Shown: positions 17,078 to 26,278, numbered from the stretch's first letter. The stretch is 64,000 nucleotides of DNA from Rubrolithibacter danxiaensis (GCF_047272945.1 NZ_JBKOPS010000013.1:38684-102683); one strand, 5' to 3'. Notes: a model not told the origin generated them from the sequence alone. A program made the numbers and translations.

Positions 17078-17962
17078 ATGAGAGTACTTTTTGTTATCAA
17101 TCCAAAATCCGGAAACCGGCCAGAAGAAACGCTCGAAAAAACCATTTCAGATCAATCCAAAAAGCAGAGTTTTGAGTATCGCATTTATAAAATGCAGGGA
17201 AAAGACGACACGTCCTTCATTAAAAAGGAAATCAAGTCTTATAACCCTCAGATTATTGCCGGTGCAGGCGGCGATGGAACTGTTAACCTCCTTTCTAAAC
17301 TATTATTAAATACTGGAAAAACGCTTCTAATAGTTCCTTTAGGTTCTGCCAACGGCATGGCCAGAGAACTGGGAATTTCCAACCGAATTGATCAATGTTT
17401 AGAACTTCTGAGCAAGGGATTTACCCGTGAAATTGATCTCCTTAAAATCAATGGCCACATTTGTATCCATTTGGCCGATGTGGGACTGAATGCACGGATT
17501 GTAAAACGTTTTGAACAGGATAACAGAAGAGGTTTGCTCACGTACGCCAAGCACATGTTCTATGAACTTTTTCTTATCAAACAATATAAATTTTATATTA
17601 AGTATGATAACAACGAAGTTTCCAGGAAAGCCGTTTCTTTAACTTTTGCAAATGCATCAAAATACGGAACAGGTGCGGTAATCAATCCTACGGGAAGGAT
17701 AAATGATGGAAAATTTGAACTTGTTATTGTAAAACCGTTTCCTCGGGTAAAACTGCTTTCCATTGCATGGAAAATGTTTAACGGCACTCTTCAAACGTCA
17801 GAGTATGTTGAAGTGCTTGGATGTAAGCAAGCCCTGATTAGAAGTTCAAGAAAAACCACGTTACAGATAGACGGAGAAATTATTGGAAAAACCCGCGAAA
17901 TCAGACTTGAAATTTTAGAAAAGGCTTTAAAAGTTTTAGTGCCCTCAGAAAAGATAAGCTAA
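17078..17962 (+). CDS. Diacylglycerol/lipid kinase family protein
   Basis: A 294-residue protein of the DAGK_cat/YegS superfamily, which phosphorylates diacylglycerol, sphingoid bases or related lipids with ATP. Seen are NPKSG at 8-12, GGDGT at 64-68 (nucleotide-binding glycine loop) and PLGSANGMARELG, all family hallmarks, followed by the C-terminal beta domain with a DGE near the end. ATG start at 17078. Its stop overlaps the convergent metallophosphoesterase stop by 4 bp. The sphingoid option is of interest given the sphingomyelin-synthase-like gene at 9303, but the substrate is not determined. Confidence 0.88.
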   Translation: MRVLFVINPKSGNRPEETLEKTISDQSKKQSFEYRIYKMQGKDDTSFIKKEIKSYNPQIIAGAGGDGTVNLLSKLLLNTGKTLLIVPLGSANGMARELGISNRIDQCLELLSKGFTREIDLLKINGHICIHLADVGLNARIVKRFEQDNRRGLLTYAKHMFYELFLIKQYKFYIKYDNNEVSRKAVSLTFANASKYGTGAVINPTGRINDGKFELVIVKPFPRVKLLSIAWKMFNGTLQTSEYVEVLGCKQALIRSSRKTTLQIDGEIIGKTREIRLEILEKALKVLVPSEKIS

Positions 17963-19020
17963 ATGATCTGTTGTTCGTAAACCAGGTTGCCTTTGGCTTT
18001 CTTCCGGGCGGTATCAATTACCCAGGCCGAAATGAAAACGGAGCCGTCCGTTTCAAACCGTACCTTAAAAAACCCTTTACATTTTATGCCGAACCGAAGA
18101 TGTTTGCCTGATTGAATAAGATATTTTGTTTTTGAACCGGAGCCGCTTACCAGAAAATGATTATTTTCCTTGCAAATGTACTGCAGGTTGTGCTCGTGAC
18201 CTGCGGCATAAATCAGGTTAGGGTAAGCTGCAAAAATTTCTTTCAGCCTTTTACGAAGTCGCCTGTATCGGGGATGGGAAACATCCTCTCTTGCTCCTAA
18301 AAATTTTCGATAGAGCGGCAAAATAGATCCGATAAGCGGCAGCGGAATCCAGGCATTTTCATCATAAAGAGTTAAAGGAAAAATATGATGTTTCAGCTTA
18401 AACCGGCCGCCGTGAATAGCATAACTATATACCGGATGATGGCCAATTACAACCAAATGTTTATTCTTATTTTCTTCCAGAATATTTATCAGATGCTCAA
18501 AAAACTCTTCTTCCGAGGATACACGGCAGCCGCATTGATCGCCAATCGGGCGAAAACCTTTTTGCATCCACCATTGTGTATCAATAGCTACCAGCGTTAG
18601 TTTGTCTGAAATATTTATTTCAACCGGACCGGGACAACCGTTGCTTGGCAAAAATATATTGCGGCCCTCAAACAGTTTCTGAAGATATTTCTCCTGGCGT
18701 AAAACGTATTCATAACCATCTTTCCTGCCTTTATTCCAGTCGTGGTTTCCTGAAATAAAAACAATTTTCCCATGATAATCTTTCAGGGCTTCATGATGCT
18801 GTTTCAAAGTCAGTTCCGCGTCGTGCCGTAAAATATTGCCTTTTGGAGGTAAGCCCCGGGGGTAAATATTATCTCCCAGAAAAATCACGGCGGACGCTTG
18901 ATCAGGGTTAAAATGAGAGCGAAGAGTTTCAATAACAGGATCTGGCTTTGAACGGGAAATATCACCGGTATCTCCAATTAAAAATAACTCGAAAGGCTCT
19001 TCTGTTTTTTGCAGGGGCAT
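17959..19020 (-). CDS. Calcineurin-like metallophosphoesterase
   Basis: A 353-residue protein with the full dinuclear metal motif set: GDTGD at 16-20, GDN at 49-51, GNHDW at 91-95, GHHPVYS about 198, and GHEHN in the last third. No signal peptide or membrane segment is evident, so it is probably cytoplasmic. Similar proteins act on nucleotides or phosphoesters, but the substrate here cannot be assigned. ATG start at 19020. Confidence 0.88.
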   Translation of the reverse strand: MPLQKTEEPFELFLIGDTGDISRSKPDPVIETLRSHFNPDQASAVIFLGDNIYPRGLPPKGNILRHDAELTLKQHHEALKDYHGKIVFISGNHDWNKGRKDGYEYVLRQEKYLQKLFEGRNIFLPSNGCPGPVEINISDKLTLVAIDTQWWMQKGFRPIGDQCGCRVSSEEEFFEHLINILEENKNKHLVVIGHHPVYSYAIHGGRFKLKHHIFPLTLYDENAWIPLPLIGSILPLYRKFLGAREDVSHPRYRRLRKRLKEIFAAYPNLIYAAGHEHNLQYICKENNHFLVSGSGSKTKYLIQSGKHLRFGIKCKGFFKVRFETDGSVFISAWVIDTARKKAKGNLVYEQQII

Positions 19021-19154
19021 ATTCAGGTAAACACAGCAGTTACAAACTTTGTTGACAAAGATTCAGCAGGAAAAAGTTTTAAAATAAAAAAACCGCCATC
19101 ATTAAACCTTGAGGGATAGAGGCCGTCATACAGAAGTCAGTGGTTGTGCGTTTT

Positions 19155-19187
19155 AAGGGAGCTGTATTGTGTGCAGCTTCCTTTTTT
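19155..19187 (+). terminator. Strong intrinsic terminator without an upstream gene
   Basis: A 10-bp stem (AAGGGAGCTG with CAGCTTCCTT, one G-T pair) and 9-base loop run straight into six T on the plus strand. No plus-strand gene lies between it and 17962. It therefore either ends an unannotated small RNA from the 19021-19150 gap or serves comEC, which ends at 19190, from the weaker opposite side. The rest of the 169-bp gap holds no ORF. Confidence 0.6.
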
Positions 19188-19189
19188 AT

Positions 19190-21295
19190 TTATATATCGG
19201 TTATATAAGCCGGATTCCTTTTCAAAATGTAATATTTAAGGTTTAGTTTTTTAGCCTGGGCGGACCATCTTTTAATATTATAATCGCTGTTAGTTCCATC
19301 AATAAGCAGTGTAGGAAAATTAAAAGTGTTTTTAATCCGGTTTATATTTACTCTGGGATTTCCGCTTATAAGCACTGCGCTTAATACCATCTTTTCTGAA
19401 TAATGTTTCTTATCGAAGTTTTTATCCCAAATGGCCATTTTCCAATTTCTGAATTGAATAAAATTACCCTCCAGGTAAAAATTGCTACTTATTATTTTCT
19501 GTCCGGTTTTAATCATCGTCAACTCTCCTATTCCCTGTTCCTCTGTTGATGGTTTTACAGAAAAGGTAAAGGTTTTATCGGCTGAAGTAAGACCGGTAAG
19601 AAGAAACATGTGATTGCCTTCTATAAAACCAACCGCCGAGCTCTTTCTTAGTGTGTAGAAAACTACTTTCTTTTCTTTTATTTTAACCAGCCTGGTATTG
19701 ATGTGGGTTAAAGAAAAAATTAACATGAAGAATGACGTATGCCAAATTGCAGCCTTCTTCTTATAAATTATAAAATAGAAAAGTGAAAAAACGATGGCAT
19801 AAATCAGGAGATATTGAAAACTGTTGATCCAAATCTTGTTTAAAACAGAAAAAGGAAGATGCTCGACTGTAAACAAGAGCTTATTTGTAAATACAATACT
19901 ATGATTTAGAAACCAGCCCAGAGAAGATTCTATTAATCCGAATGGCAGCAGAACAAACACCAGGCCGGCGTACATGATCAGTGCAACAGGGATAACAATT
20001 AAAAGATTGCTGATGAGAAAATACAAAGGAAACTGATGAAAATAGTAGAGGCTTAAAGGAAATGTAGCAAGTTGGGCTGCGATTGATAATGCAGTATAAC
20101 TCCATATCTGGTCGAAAAAATAGTTCTTCACATAAAGAAGCTGATAAATTTTGGGATACAGATATATTAACCCCAGCACCGCCAGGTACGAAAGCTGAAA
20201 ACCCACTTCAACAAGGTAAAAAGGATTGTAAATTAGAAGCAATACCGCCGAAATTGAAATAAGATTGTAGGAATTGGTGTGTTTGTTAACAGCTTTCCCG
20301 ATGATAACAAAACTAAGCATAATTGCTGCCCTGCATACGGCTGAAGAAAATCCGGTTATTGTTGCATAAGTCCAGATAAAAATCAATAAAATAAAAGCTT
20401 TTAATATTCTTAATCTTTTATTTTTATCAAGGGGACGAAGCAGAAAAGCAATTACAATAAAAACGATACCTACATGCATACCTGAAACGGATAGGACATG
20501 CATGGTTCCTGTTTGAGAATATGCATTTAAAACTTCCTGTGTTAGATCTGCTTTGTAGCCGAGAATAAGGGTAGAAGCTACGGCTGCTGCATTTTTATCT
20601 GCAATGTGTTTATTAAAACGCTCAACAAGTTTTTGCCGCAGGTTGATGGCATATTCTATAACAGGATTTCCTGTATGATGACCTATCAGACGGATTTGCT
20701 GCTCGTTAATAAAAGCCTGATAATAAACAGAACGGTAGCCCAGGTACTTCTTAAAATCAAATTCAAAAGGATTATACGGAGGATCTATTTCTTTATATTT
20801 TGAAGGAATCAGCAGTAAATCCCCATACTGATATTTTTGATTGAGGAGGGTGTCTGTTTTTAAAGCAACTAATAAATTTCCCTTTGATTTTTGAAACTGG
20901 TTTTTATTCAATACTTGCTTTACTTTTACCTCGAAGCGCAAAATATCGCCGGTTAACTTAGGTTCGTAAGAAATGGAGGCAATCAGAAAATCCGGATTTA
21001 ATTTACTGAAATGGTTCACCTCTAACTTTTCACTTTGCCGGACGCAAAGCAGGTATCCACTTAAAGCAATAAACAAACTGAACAAAAATCCGGCAATTCC
21101 CCTGTAATTAAATAGGGAAAGCCTTTGATAGAAAACTATAAAAAGGAACAGTAAACCCAGCAACAAAAATTGTACATGCTGCATCATTTTAAAAAGCTGC
21201 AGTGTAGGAATGCTGTAAATTGCCACACTTATTCCGGCTATCAGCGGCAGCAGAATACGTACAAAGGGAATTTCGCCTTTTAATATCCGATCCAT
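19190..21295 (-). CDS. comEC: ComEC/Rec2-family DNA internalisation channel
   Basis: A 701-residue polytopic inner membrane protein. In order: three to four N-terminal helices, a soluble OB-like DUF4131 region (about 95-215), then the Competence domain with the hallmark HVLSVSGMHVGI at 266-277 and the AVCRAAIM segment, about ten further helices, and a short soluble tail (about 530-701). The metallo-beta-lactamase domain of longer ComECs is not seen; this shorter form is usual in this phylum. In transformation it passes single-stranded DNA into the cytoplasm. Its ATG overlaps the stop of the upstream gene by one base (TAATG). Confidence 0.92.
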   Translation of the reverse strand: MDRILKGEIPFVRILLPLIAGISVAIYSIPTLQLFKMMQHVQFLLLGLLFLFIVFYQRLSLFNYRGIAGFLFSLFIALSGYLLCVRQSEKLEVNHFSKLNPDFLIASISYEPKLTGDILRFEVKVKQVLNKNQFQKSKGNLLVALKTDTLLNQKYQYGDLLLIPSKYKEIDPPYNPFEFDFKKYLGYRSVYYQAFINEQQIRLIGHHTGNPVIEYAINLRQKLVERFNKHIADKNAAAVASTLILGYKADLTQEVLNAYSQTGTMHVLSVSGMHVGIVFIVIAFLLRPLDKNKRLRILKAFILLIFIWTYATITGFSSAVCRAAIMLSFVIIGKAVNKHTNSYNLISISAVLLLIYNPFYLVEVGFQLSYLAVLGLIYLYPKIYQLLYVKNYFFDQIWSYTALSIAAQLATFPLSLYYFHQFPLYFLISNLLIVIPVALIMYAGLVFVLLPFGLIESSLGWFLNHSIVFTNKLLFTVEHLPFSVLNKIWINSFQYLLIYAIVFSLFYFIIYKKKAAIWHTSFFMLIFSLTHINTRLVKIKEKKVVFYTLRKSSAVGFIEGNHMFLLTGLTSADKTFTFSVKPSTEEQGIGELTMIKTGQKIISSNFYLEGNFIQFRNWKMAIWDKNFDKKHYSEKMVLSAVLISGNPRVNINRIKNTFNFPTLLIDGTNSDYNIKRWSAQAKKLNLKYYILKRNPAYITDI

Positions 21296-23334
21296 TACAA
21301 TTGCAAGTGTAATTGAAGTTTTATCTCTGATTTTTTGCGACCATTAATTTTATCCGTCCCCGAACCTATTTCATTTATATCAATATAATTTGTAGTGGAG
21401 TACCTGACTGAAACATCAGTTTTCCTGGTAATCCTGTATCGGGTATTTAAATAAAAGCGCATACCGCTGTTCTGGAAAGCAGGTGAAGAAAAATTATATA
21501 AAAGATCTGTTTCGTAAGCATATATGCGGGAATTAAACCCGGGAGTATCAAATAATGCGAATCGTCCGCTGCAAGAAAACCGGGATTTTGGACTGTATGC
21601 AATATCGTGGTAAGCAAGGTACCCTGATTCAGTTTTTTCCAACCCTTTCCTGTATGTACTTATTTCTAAACGGTTTTTGAACCGAAGATCCTTAAACTGA
21701 TAGCTCAGTTCTGCCCTGTAACTTCTCCTGACAACCTCTTCCAGGTAATTGATTTCATTATCCTCCTCATCATTTTCTTCTTTATTTTCAATTTTATAGC
21801 GAAGATTTACAGTTAGTTTTTTATTTGGAGAATAATTAAGCTGAGCAAGGATTTCAAAACCTTTTGAGGGAGCATCCACGCGAAATTTCATCCAGGGGAA
21901 ACGAAAAAAATCAGCATATGCTGAAATCTCAATTTTTGATCCTGCTTTAAGATTTAAACCTGTATAAAGTCCCTTTTCATTTACTGCAGTGCTTGATTCT
22001 GCTAACGCCTGGTTATAAAACGAATGATAATTTTTCTGGTAGCTCCGTTTTAAAACTACTAAAGAAAGATTTGGAGATAAACTTACCAGAGCCCCGGCCT
22101 GGTAAGCCATTCCGCTGCTCATGCTTTTAGCAACCTCTCCGAAAAAATAAATATTTTTATAAATGTAACTGTAGTATAAGCCGGTATTTATTAAAGAGGA
22201 CGAAGCAAAATCAAACTTTTTGTATGGTTCAGAATCAGCCGCAAAGGAATGATTAAAACCAGTACGATAAATAATAGCACCGAGCTTCAATTGCTTATTC
22301 TTAAATTCTATTACTGAACCGTAATCAAATTCTGCTATTGATTTTCGGTTTTCTGATTCTGTGGCTGTTCGATGCAATCCCGTTTCAAGCAGTGACTTTA
22401 CCCGGAAATCTTCTGTAAAGCTCCCATCAATTTTTTTATAGGAAACAAATGGCGTAATACTGATCTTTTCGTAAGCGATAGTAACTGCAGATCCCCGAAA
22501 AAAAGAAAACTCATTTGCAGAGGTATAGGGTTTAATTCCTATATCATTTCTTACAATGGATGCGATTGTTGAAGTTTTACCGAAAGACAAACCGGACCAT
22601 AACGTTAATCCCTGACCAAATTGAAGAGAATAATCACCAATAATCACTTTTTTAATAATTCCGTCCGATTTTAAAAGCACATGGCCAGAATAAAAATCAA
22701 AACCGCTTTTATGCCTGCCGGAAAAGAAACTTTCTCCCGGATCTTTTTCCATTGTAAACCCTGCGGATAAGCGGTGATCGTAATTAAAACGATACTGCAT
22801 TAACAGTTTTTGAGGAGATCCGGGATAAGCACTATTCTTTGCCGAATCTCCTTTTAAGAATCCTTCCTGCTTCTCTACCAGCTGTACTGTTCTGAAAATA
22901 ATTTCACTTTGTCCTTTTTTCAGCAACTGGTTTATAGAAAGATTTGAGAAGGGATTACCAGAAGCTATTTTTAACATCGGCAACAATTTCTGAACGGTTT
23001 TTGCATCAAAACCTTCAATACTTTGCAATTCAAGTAACTCAATAAACTTTCCGCTTTCTTCCCGGTAGTTCATAAAAGCTGCAATTTGCAGCGGCGATAA
23101 AAATACAAGCTCTTCTAACTGTTCTTTTGTTATCCTGTTTACATCCACCGGATTCTTGCGGTAAGCCATCCATATTTCGGTTAATTCAGACAGATCGGTT
23201 TCTTCCTCAGTACTTTCTGCTACAGATTCTATGAGTTCCTCACCCCACTCGCCAACCGTTTGTGCTGCTATTTTCCCTGATGCTATTACCTGAATTATAA
23301 GAAACACAGCAAAAGGCAACTTTTTAAAATTCAT
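21295..23334 (-). CDS. ComEA-like helix-hairpin-helix protein with predicted outer membrane beta-barrel
   Basis: Of 679 residues from ATG 23334; the longer frame upstream was rejected because the signal peptide begins here (MNFKKLPFAVFL...KIAAQ). Mature residues 63-121 form a tandem helix-hairpin-helix unit closely like ComEA/T2SK DNA-binding modules: VDVNRITKEQLEEL, then AAFMNYREESGKF and LLELQSIEGF. The GIG turns are altered to LSP and EGF. The remaining 550 residues are amphipathic strands with aromatic ends, as in an outer membrane barrel. It lies between a PorV-like barrel gene (11-bp overlap) and comEC (1-bp overlap). The inference is a periplasm-facing DNA-binding domain attached to an outer membrane pore. 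Role not proven. Confidence 0.75.
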   Translation of the reverse strand: MNFKKLPFAVFLIIQVIASGKIAAQTVGEWGEELIESVAESTEEETDLSELTEIWMAYRKNPVDVNRITKEQLEELVFLSPLQIAAFMNYREESGKFIELLELQSIEGFDAKTVQKLLPMLKIASGNPFSNLSINQLLKKGQSEIIFRTVQLVEKQEGFLKGDSAKNSAYPGSPQKLLMQYRFNYDHRLSAGFTMEKDPGESFFSGRHKSGFDFYSGHVLLKSDGIIKKVIIGDYSLQFGQGLTLWSGLSFGKTSTIASIVRNDIGIKPYTSANEFSFFRGSAVTIAYEKISITPFVSYKKIDGSFTEDFRVKSLLETGLHRTATESENRKSIAEFDYGSVIEFKNKQLKLGAIIYRTGFNHSFAADSEPYKKFDFASSSLINTGLYYSYIYKNIYFFGEVAKSMSSGMAYQAGALVSLSPNLSLVVLKRSYQKNYHSFYNQALAESSTAVNEKGLYTGLNLKAGSKIEISAYADFFRFPWMKFRVDAPSKGFEILAQLNYSPNKKLTVNLRYKIENKEENDEEDNEINYLEEVVRRSYRAELSYQFKDLRFKNRLEISTYRKGLEKTESGYLAYHDIAYSPKSRFSCSGRFALFDTPGFNSRIYAYETDLLYNFSSPAFQNSGMRFYLNTRYRITRKTDVSVRYSTTNYIDINEIGSGTDKINGRKKSEIKLQLHLQL

Positions 23335-24121
23335 AGCTAAAAGCAACCTGGGGTGAAAATCCAAGAACAGGATGAGAAGAGGAAGCAAAATCAAAATGGA
23401 ACTTTTCGTATTCAAATCCAACTCCTGCATATTCACGTACAGGATTTGCCGAAAATCCACCGCGTAATGCAATCCAGCTTACAGGTATATATTCCAATCC
23501 GATTTTAAAATCTGAAGTTGTTTTCAAGGTCTTAGCCAGCGCCGAACTCAGCAGAATTTTATCAGTAAATTGATAAGAAGCGCCAAACTCAATTGTAACA
23601 GGTATTACAGCGTCAACCTCTGTAGTAAATCCACTATTGTTGGGATTAGAAATATGCGTTCCGATACATAGCTTCTCATAAGGTTTATATTGTAAGCCTC
23701 CTTCCACAGAAAAGCTTTTTGCCGAACCATATTGCTGGATTTTTACCTGATGATAATTAAAATCGAGTGCCGCAAAAATTGTCTTTCCGAATTTCCGGGC
23801 GTACGTAAAACCCATTCGCTGTTCATTGTACACAGAAAAACCATAATTTTGAAAGCTAAGTCCGAAAACATTCGTATTGAATGGAACGGCAATCACTGCA
23901 GATTGCGTACTGAGATCTTCGTTCAGGTATTTGCGTTCGTAAGCGCCCGCAATAACAGCATACGACAAGGCTGCCAATCCCGCCTGGTTAGATTGCAAAC
24001 TCCATACATCCTGCAAAGAAACTCCCGTATTACCGAGAGCAGTAAATCGCGGACCGGAATTAATCTGCGCCTGAAGTAATACCGGCAGAAATAGTAGTAT
24101 CGAGAGCCAGAGACGTTTCAA
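23324..24121 (-). CDS. PorV/PorQ-like outer membrane beta-barrel protein
   Basis: A 265-residue protein with signal peptide MKRLWLSILLFLPVLLQAQ. The mature start (GPRFTALGNTGVSLQDVWSLQ.NQAG) is the hallmark of the PorV/PorQ/UPF0164 barrels, followed by alternating strands to a terminal aromatic (SYEF). PorV members shuttle T9SS cargo, but this one leads an operon with the helix-hairpin-helix barrel and comEC, which suggests a different partner. ATG start at 24121. No clear TAnnTTTG in the 169-bp gap shared with the GH43 gene. Confidence 0.75.
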   Translation of the reverse strand: MKRLWLSILLFLPVLLQAQINSGPRFTALGNTGVSLQDVWSLQSNQAGLAALSYAVIAGAYERKYLNEDLSTQSAVIAVPFNTNVFGLSFQNYGFSVYNEQRMGFTYARKFGKTIFAALDFNYHQVKIQQYGSAKSFSVEGGLQYKPYEKLCIGTHISNPNNSGFTTEVDAVIPVTIEFGASYQFTDKILLSSALAKTLKTTSDFKIGLEYIPVSWIALRGGFSANPVREYAGVGFEYEKFHFDFASSSHPVLGFSPQVAFSYEF

Positions 24122-24290
24122 CTTATTGAAGATAAGAATTTTACACTATCAATAAGAAAAAAATTTACTTTTGATTAAAAAGCCTATCGCAATTGATACT
24201 ATAAAAACTGCCTGATCTGTTTGTAGATAAGAAGTAATTAACGATTTTAGTAATTTAATTAAATCAGATCGAACTATTAACCTACTTGAA

Positions 24291-25295
24291 ATGAAATCCT
24301 CTTTTTTAAATAAGGCTCTGATCCTTGCGTTTTTTACCACGGTTGGCTCATCTCATTTATACGCACAATCAAACGCTGTAAAGAAAAGCTACTCAGGAAA
24401 TCCGGTTTTTGATGGCTGGTATGCCGACCCTGAAGGGGCGGTTTTTGAGAATCGCTACTGGATTTATCCAACTTATTCGGCGCCTTATGAAAAACAGGTT
24501 TTTATGGATGCTTTTTCATCTCCGGATCTGGTAAACTGGACTAAACATGCACACATCGTTGACACTGCCTCCATCAAATGGGCTAAGAAAGCAATGTGGG
24601 CACCAGCAATTGTAAAAAAAGATTCCTCTTACTTCCTGTTCTTTTCAGCGAATGACATTCAAAATGAACAACAAACCGGCGGGATCGGAGTTGCAATAGC
24701 GAATCGCCCCCAAGGCCCTTTTAAAGATTACCTGCAAAAGCCTTTGCTCGATAAAATTGTTAATGGTGCTCAACCAATTGATCAGTTTGTATTTAAGGAT
24801 AAGGACAATCAGTATTATATGATTTACGGCGGCTGGGGACACTGCAATATCACCAAATTAAAAGACGATTTCACTGGTTTTGCTCCATTAGAAGACGGCA
24901 GTACTTTTAAAGAGATTACGCCTAAGGATTATGTGGAAGGTCCTTTCATGTTTATCAGGAATGGCAAATATTATTTCATGTGGTCAGAAGGTGGTTGGGG
25001 CGGACCTAATTATCGTGTTGCTTATGCTATTTCTGATTCTCCTTTTGGTCCCTTTAACCGTATTGGTACTATTTTACAGCAAGACCCTACGGTGGCCACA
25101 GGAGCGGGGCACCATTCTGTTATTCACAACGAAAAGAAAGATGAATGGTATATCGTTTATCACAGGAGGCCCTTAGGTAAAAAGGATGCCAATGAGCGTG
25201 AAACCTGTATAGACAGAATGTATTTCGATCAAAACGGCCTGATCAAACCTGTAAAAATAACAATGCAGGGAGTAAAGAAAAGCCGCTTGAAGTAA
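24291..25295 (+). CDS. Glycoside hydrolase family 43 protein, secreted
   Basis: A 334-residue protein with signal peptide ending SSHLYAQ. The rest is a single five-bladed propeller of the GH43 clan with the three expected acids: Asp46 (WYADPEG), Asp164 (PIDQF) and Glu216 (VEGPFMF). GH43 enzymes usually act on arabinan, xylan or galactan side chains. There is no carbohydrate-binding module and no SusC/D pair nearby, so it is not in a typical utilisation locus. ATG start at 24291, divergent from the ComEC operon. Confidence 0.9.
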   Translation: MKSSFLNKALILAFFTTVGSSHLYAQSNAVKKSYSGNPVFDGWYADPEGAVFENRYWIYPTYSAPYEKQVFMDAFSSPDLVNWTKHAHIVDTASIKWAKKAMWAPAIVKKDSSYFLFFSANDIQNEQQTGGIGVAIANRPQGPFKDYLQKPLLDKIVNGAQPIDQFVFKDKDNQYYMIYGGWGHCNITKLKDDFTGFAPLEDGSTFKEITPKDYVEGPFMFIRNGKYYFMWSEGGWGGPNYRVAYAISDSPFGPFNRIGTILQQDPTVATGAGHHSVIHNEKKDEWYIVYHRRPLGKKDANERETCIDRMYFDQNGLIKPVKITMQGVKKSRLK

Positions 25296-25329
25296 TTTAA
25301 ACAACATTTTATAAAAACAAATCCGAACT

Positions 25330-25476
25330 ATGGGCTGGGCTTATGCTGATGGAGAAAAGCTTCAAACGGTTTTTGTTATTTTACTAATTCTGTTTTTTGC
25401 CGCTCTATTTCTTGGATTATTTTTTCTTTATAAATTACTTAAACGAGCTATCAGAAGAATAAGCAAAACAAACTAA
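25330..25476 (+). CDS. Tiny single-span membrane protein
   Basis: Encodes 48 residues: MGWAYADGEKLQ, then about 21 hydrophobic residues rich in F and L, then a basic tail (KLLKRAIRRISKTN) predicting a cytoplasmic C-terminus. No family recognised. It lies 34 bp after the GH43 gene on the same strand and before a strong terminator, which supports it being real. Confidence 0.5.
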   Translation: MGWAYADGEKLQTVFVILLILFFAALFLGLFFLYKLLKRAIRRISKTN

Positions 25477-25507
25477 ACTCATTTTGTTACCAATAAATAT
25501 GATTAAA

Positions 25508-25540
25508 AGAATAATGCCGGAGGGTTTCCGGCATTATTCT
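25508..25540. terminator. Bidirectional terminator between convergent genes
   Basis: A perfect 14-bp stem (AGAATAATGCCGGA and its complement) with a 5-base loop, A-rich on one side and T-rich on the other. It serves the plus-strand small gene and the minus-strand OmpA gene. Confidence 0.85.
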
Positions 25541-25566
25541 TTTGAAATATATGAAGGGCTTTTAAA

Positions 25567-26100
25567 TTATTTATCGTTTTTTATTTCTACCCGCCGATTC
25601 TGTGCTCTTCCCTCTTCGGTATCATTTGTTGTAATTGGCTTGCTTTCGCCATATCCCACAGTTTGCAGGTTTTCAGAATTTACACCGGCATTCACTAAGA
25701 AAGTTTTCACTGAAACAGCTCTGTCAACAGATAAGGATTTATTATGTTCCTCAGTTCCCTCTGCAGATGAATGGCCGTTTATAATAAACTTTGCTTCGGG
25801 ATATTTCTTCATTTCGGAGGCAATTTTATCTAAAACAGGGTAAGACGAAGTTTTTAATACTGCAGAGTTAAATTCAAATTGAATATTACTGAAATTGAAA
25901 TCGGGATTATCTTCAATAGAAACAGGTTCTTCCTTTTTCTCTTCAGTTACAACCGGTTCCGCTTTTTCTTCTACTTTTTCAGTTACAACCGCAGGTTCCT
26001 GCGCAGGTTGAGCTGCTATTTTTTTTGTTTTACAAGCCTGAAATGAAAGTGCCATAACTGCAATCATCAATGGCAAAAAAATTTTTTTGAAAATTCTCAT
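25567..26100 (-). CDS. OmpA-family lipoprotein
   Basis: A 177-residue lipoprotein with lipobox ending at Cys23 (LSFQAC). A low-complexity E/K/P/V-rich linker about 30-65 follows, then an OmpA-like peptidoglycan-binding domain (FEFNSAVLK, INGHSSAEGTEEHN, GYGESKP, AQNRRVEI). It probably tethers the outer membrane to peptidoglycan, as Pal does. An 8-bp hairpin (26106-26113 with 26117-26124) lies directly before the ATG in the leader. Confidence 0.9.
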   Translation of the reverse strand: MRIFKKIFLPLMIAVMALSFQACKTKKIAAQPAQEPAVVTEKVEEKAEPVVTEEKKEEPVSIEDNPDFNFSNIQFEFNSAVLKTSSYPVLDKIASEMKKYPEAKFIINGHSSAEGTEEHNKSLSVDRAVSVKTFLVNAGVNSENLQTVGYGESKPITTNDTEEGRAQNRRVEIKNDK

Positions 26101-26251
26101 AATAAAGATTTTTGTTAAAAATCTAAAACTACTTAAAACGTTCTACACAGGCAATACTTTGTAAACGATGTTGATTTTAACATCCCGGATTTTTATTCCA
26201 GCCGGATCGCAAAAATTTTACAAAAAACTTGCATGAAATAAATTCACATCT

Positions 26252-26259
26252 TATTTTTG
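26252..26259 (+). promoter_or_regulatory. Bacteroidota -7 promoter element for the TetR gene
   Basis: TATTTTTG fits TAnnTTTG and lies directly before the 18-bp operator palindrome, 23 bp before the ATG. Confidence 0.5.
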
Positions 26260-26260
26260 A

Positions 26261-26278
26261 TTTAACCAAATGGTTAAA
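26261..26278. promoter_or_regulatory. Perfect palindrome, likely TetR operator
   Basis: TTTAACCAAATGGTTAAA is a perfect 18-bp palindrome between the -7 element and the start of the TetR gene, placed to block RNA polymerase. Binding by the adjacent TetR protein (autoregulation) is inferred from position and symmetry. Confidence 0.65.

Noticed and set aside
23335..23472. 46-residue extension of the helix-hairpin-helix protein
   Set aside because: A normal signal peptide begins at 23334, and the extension lies inside the upstream barrel gene.
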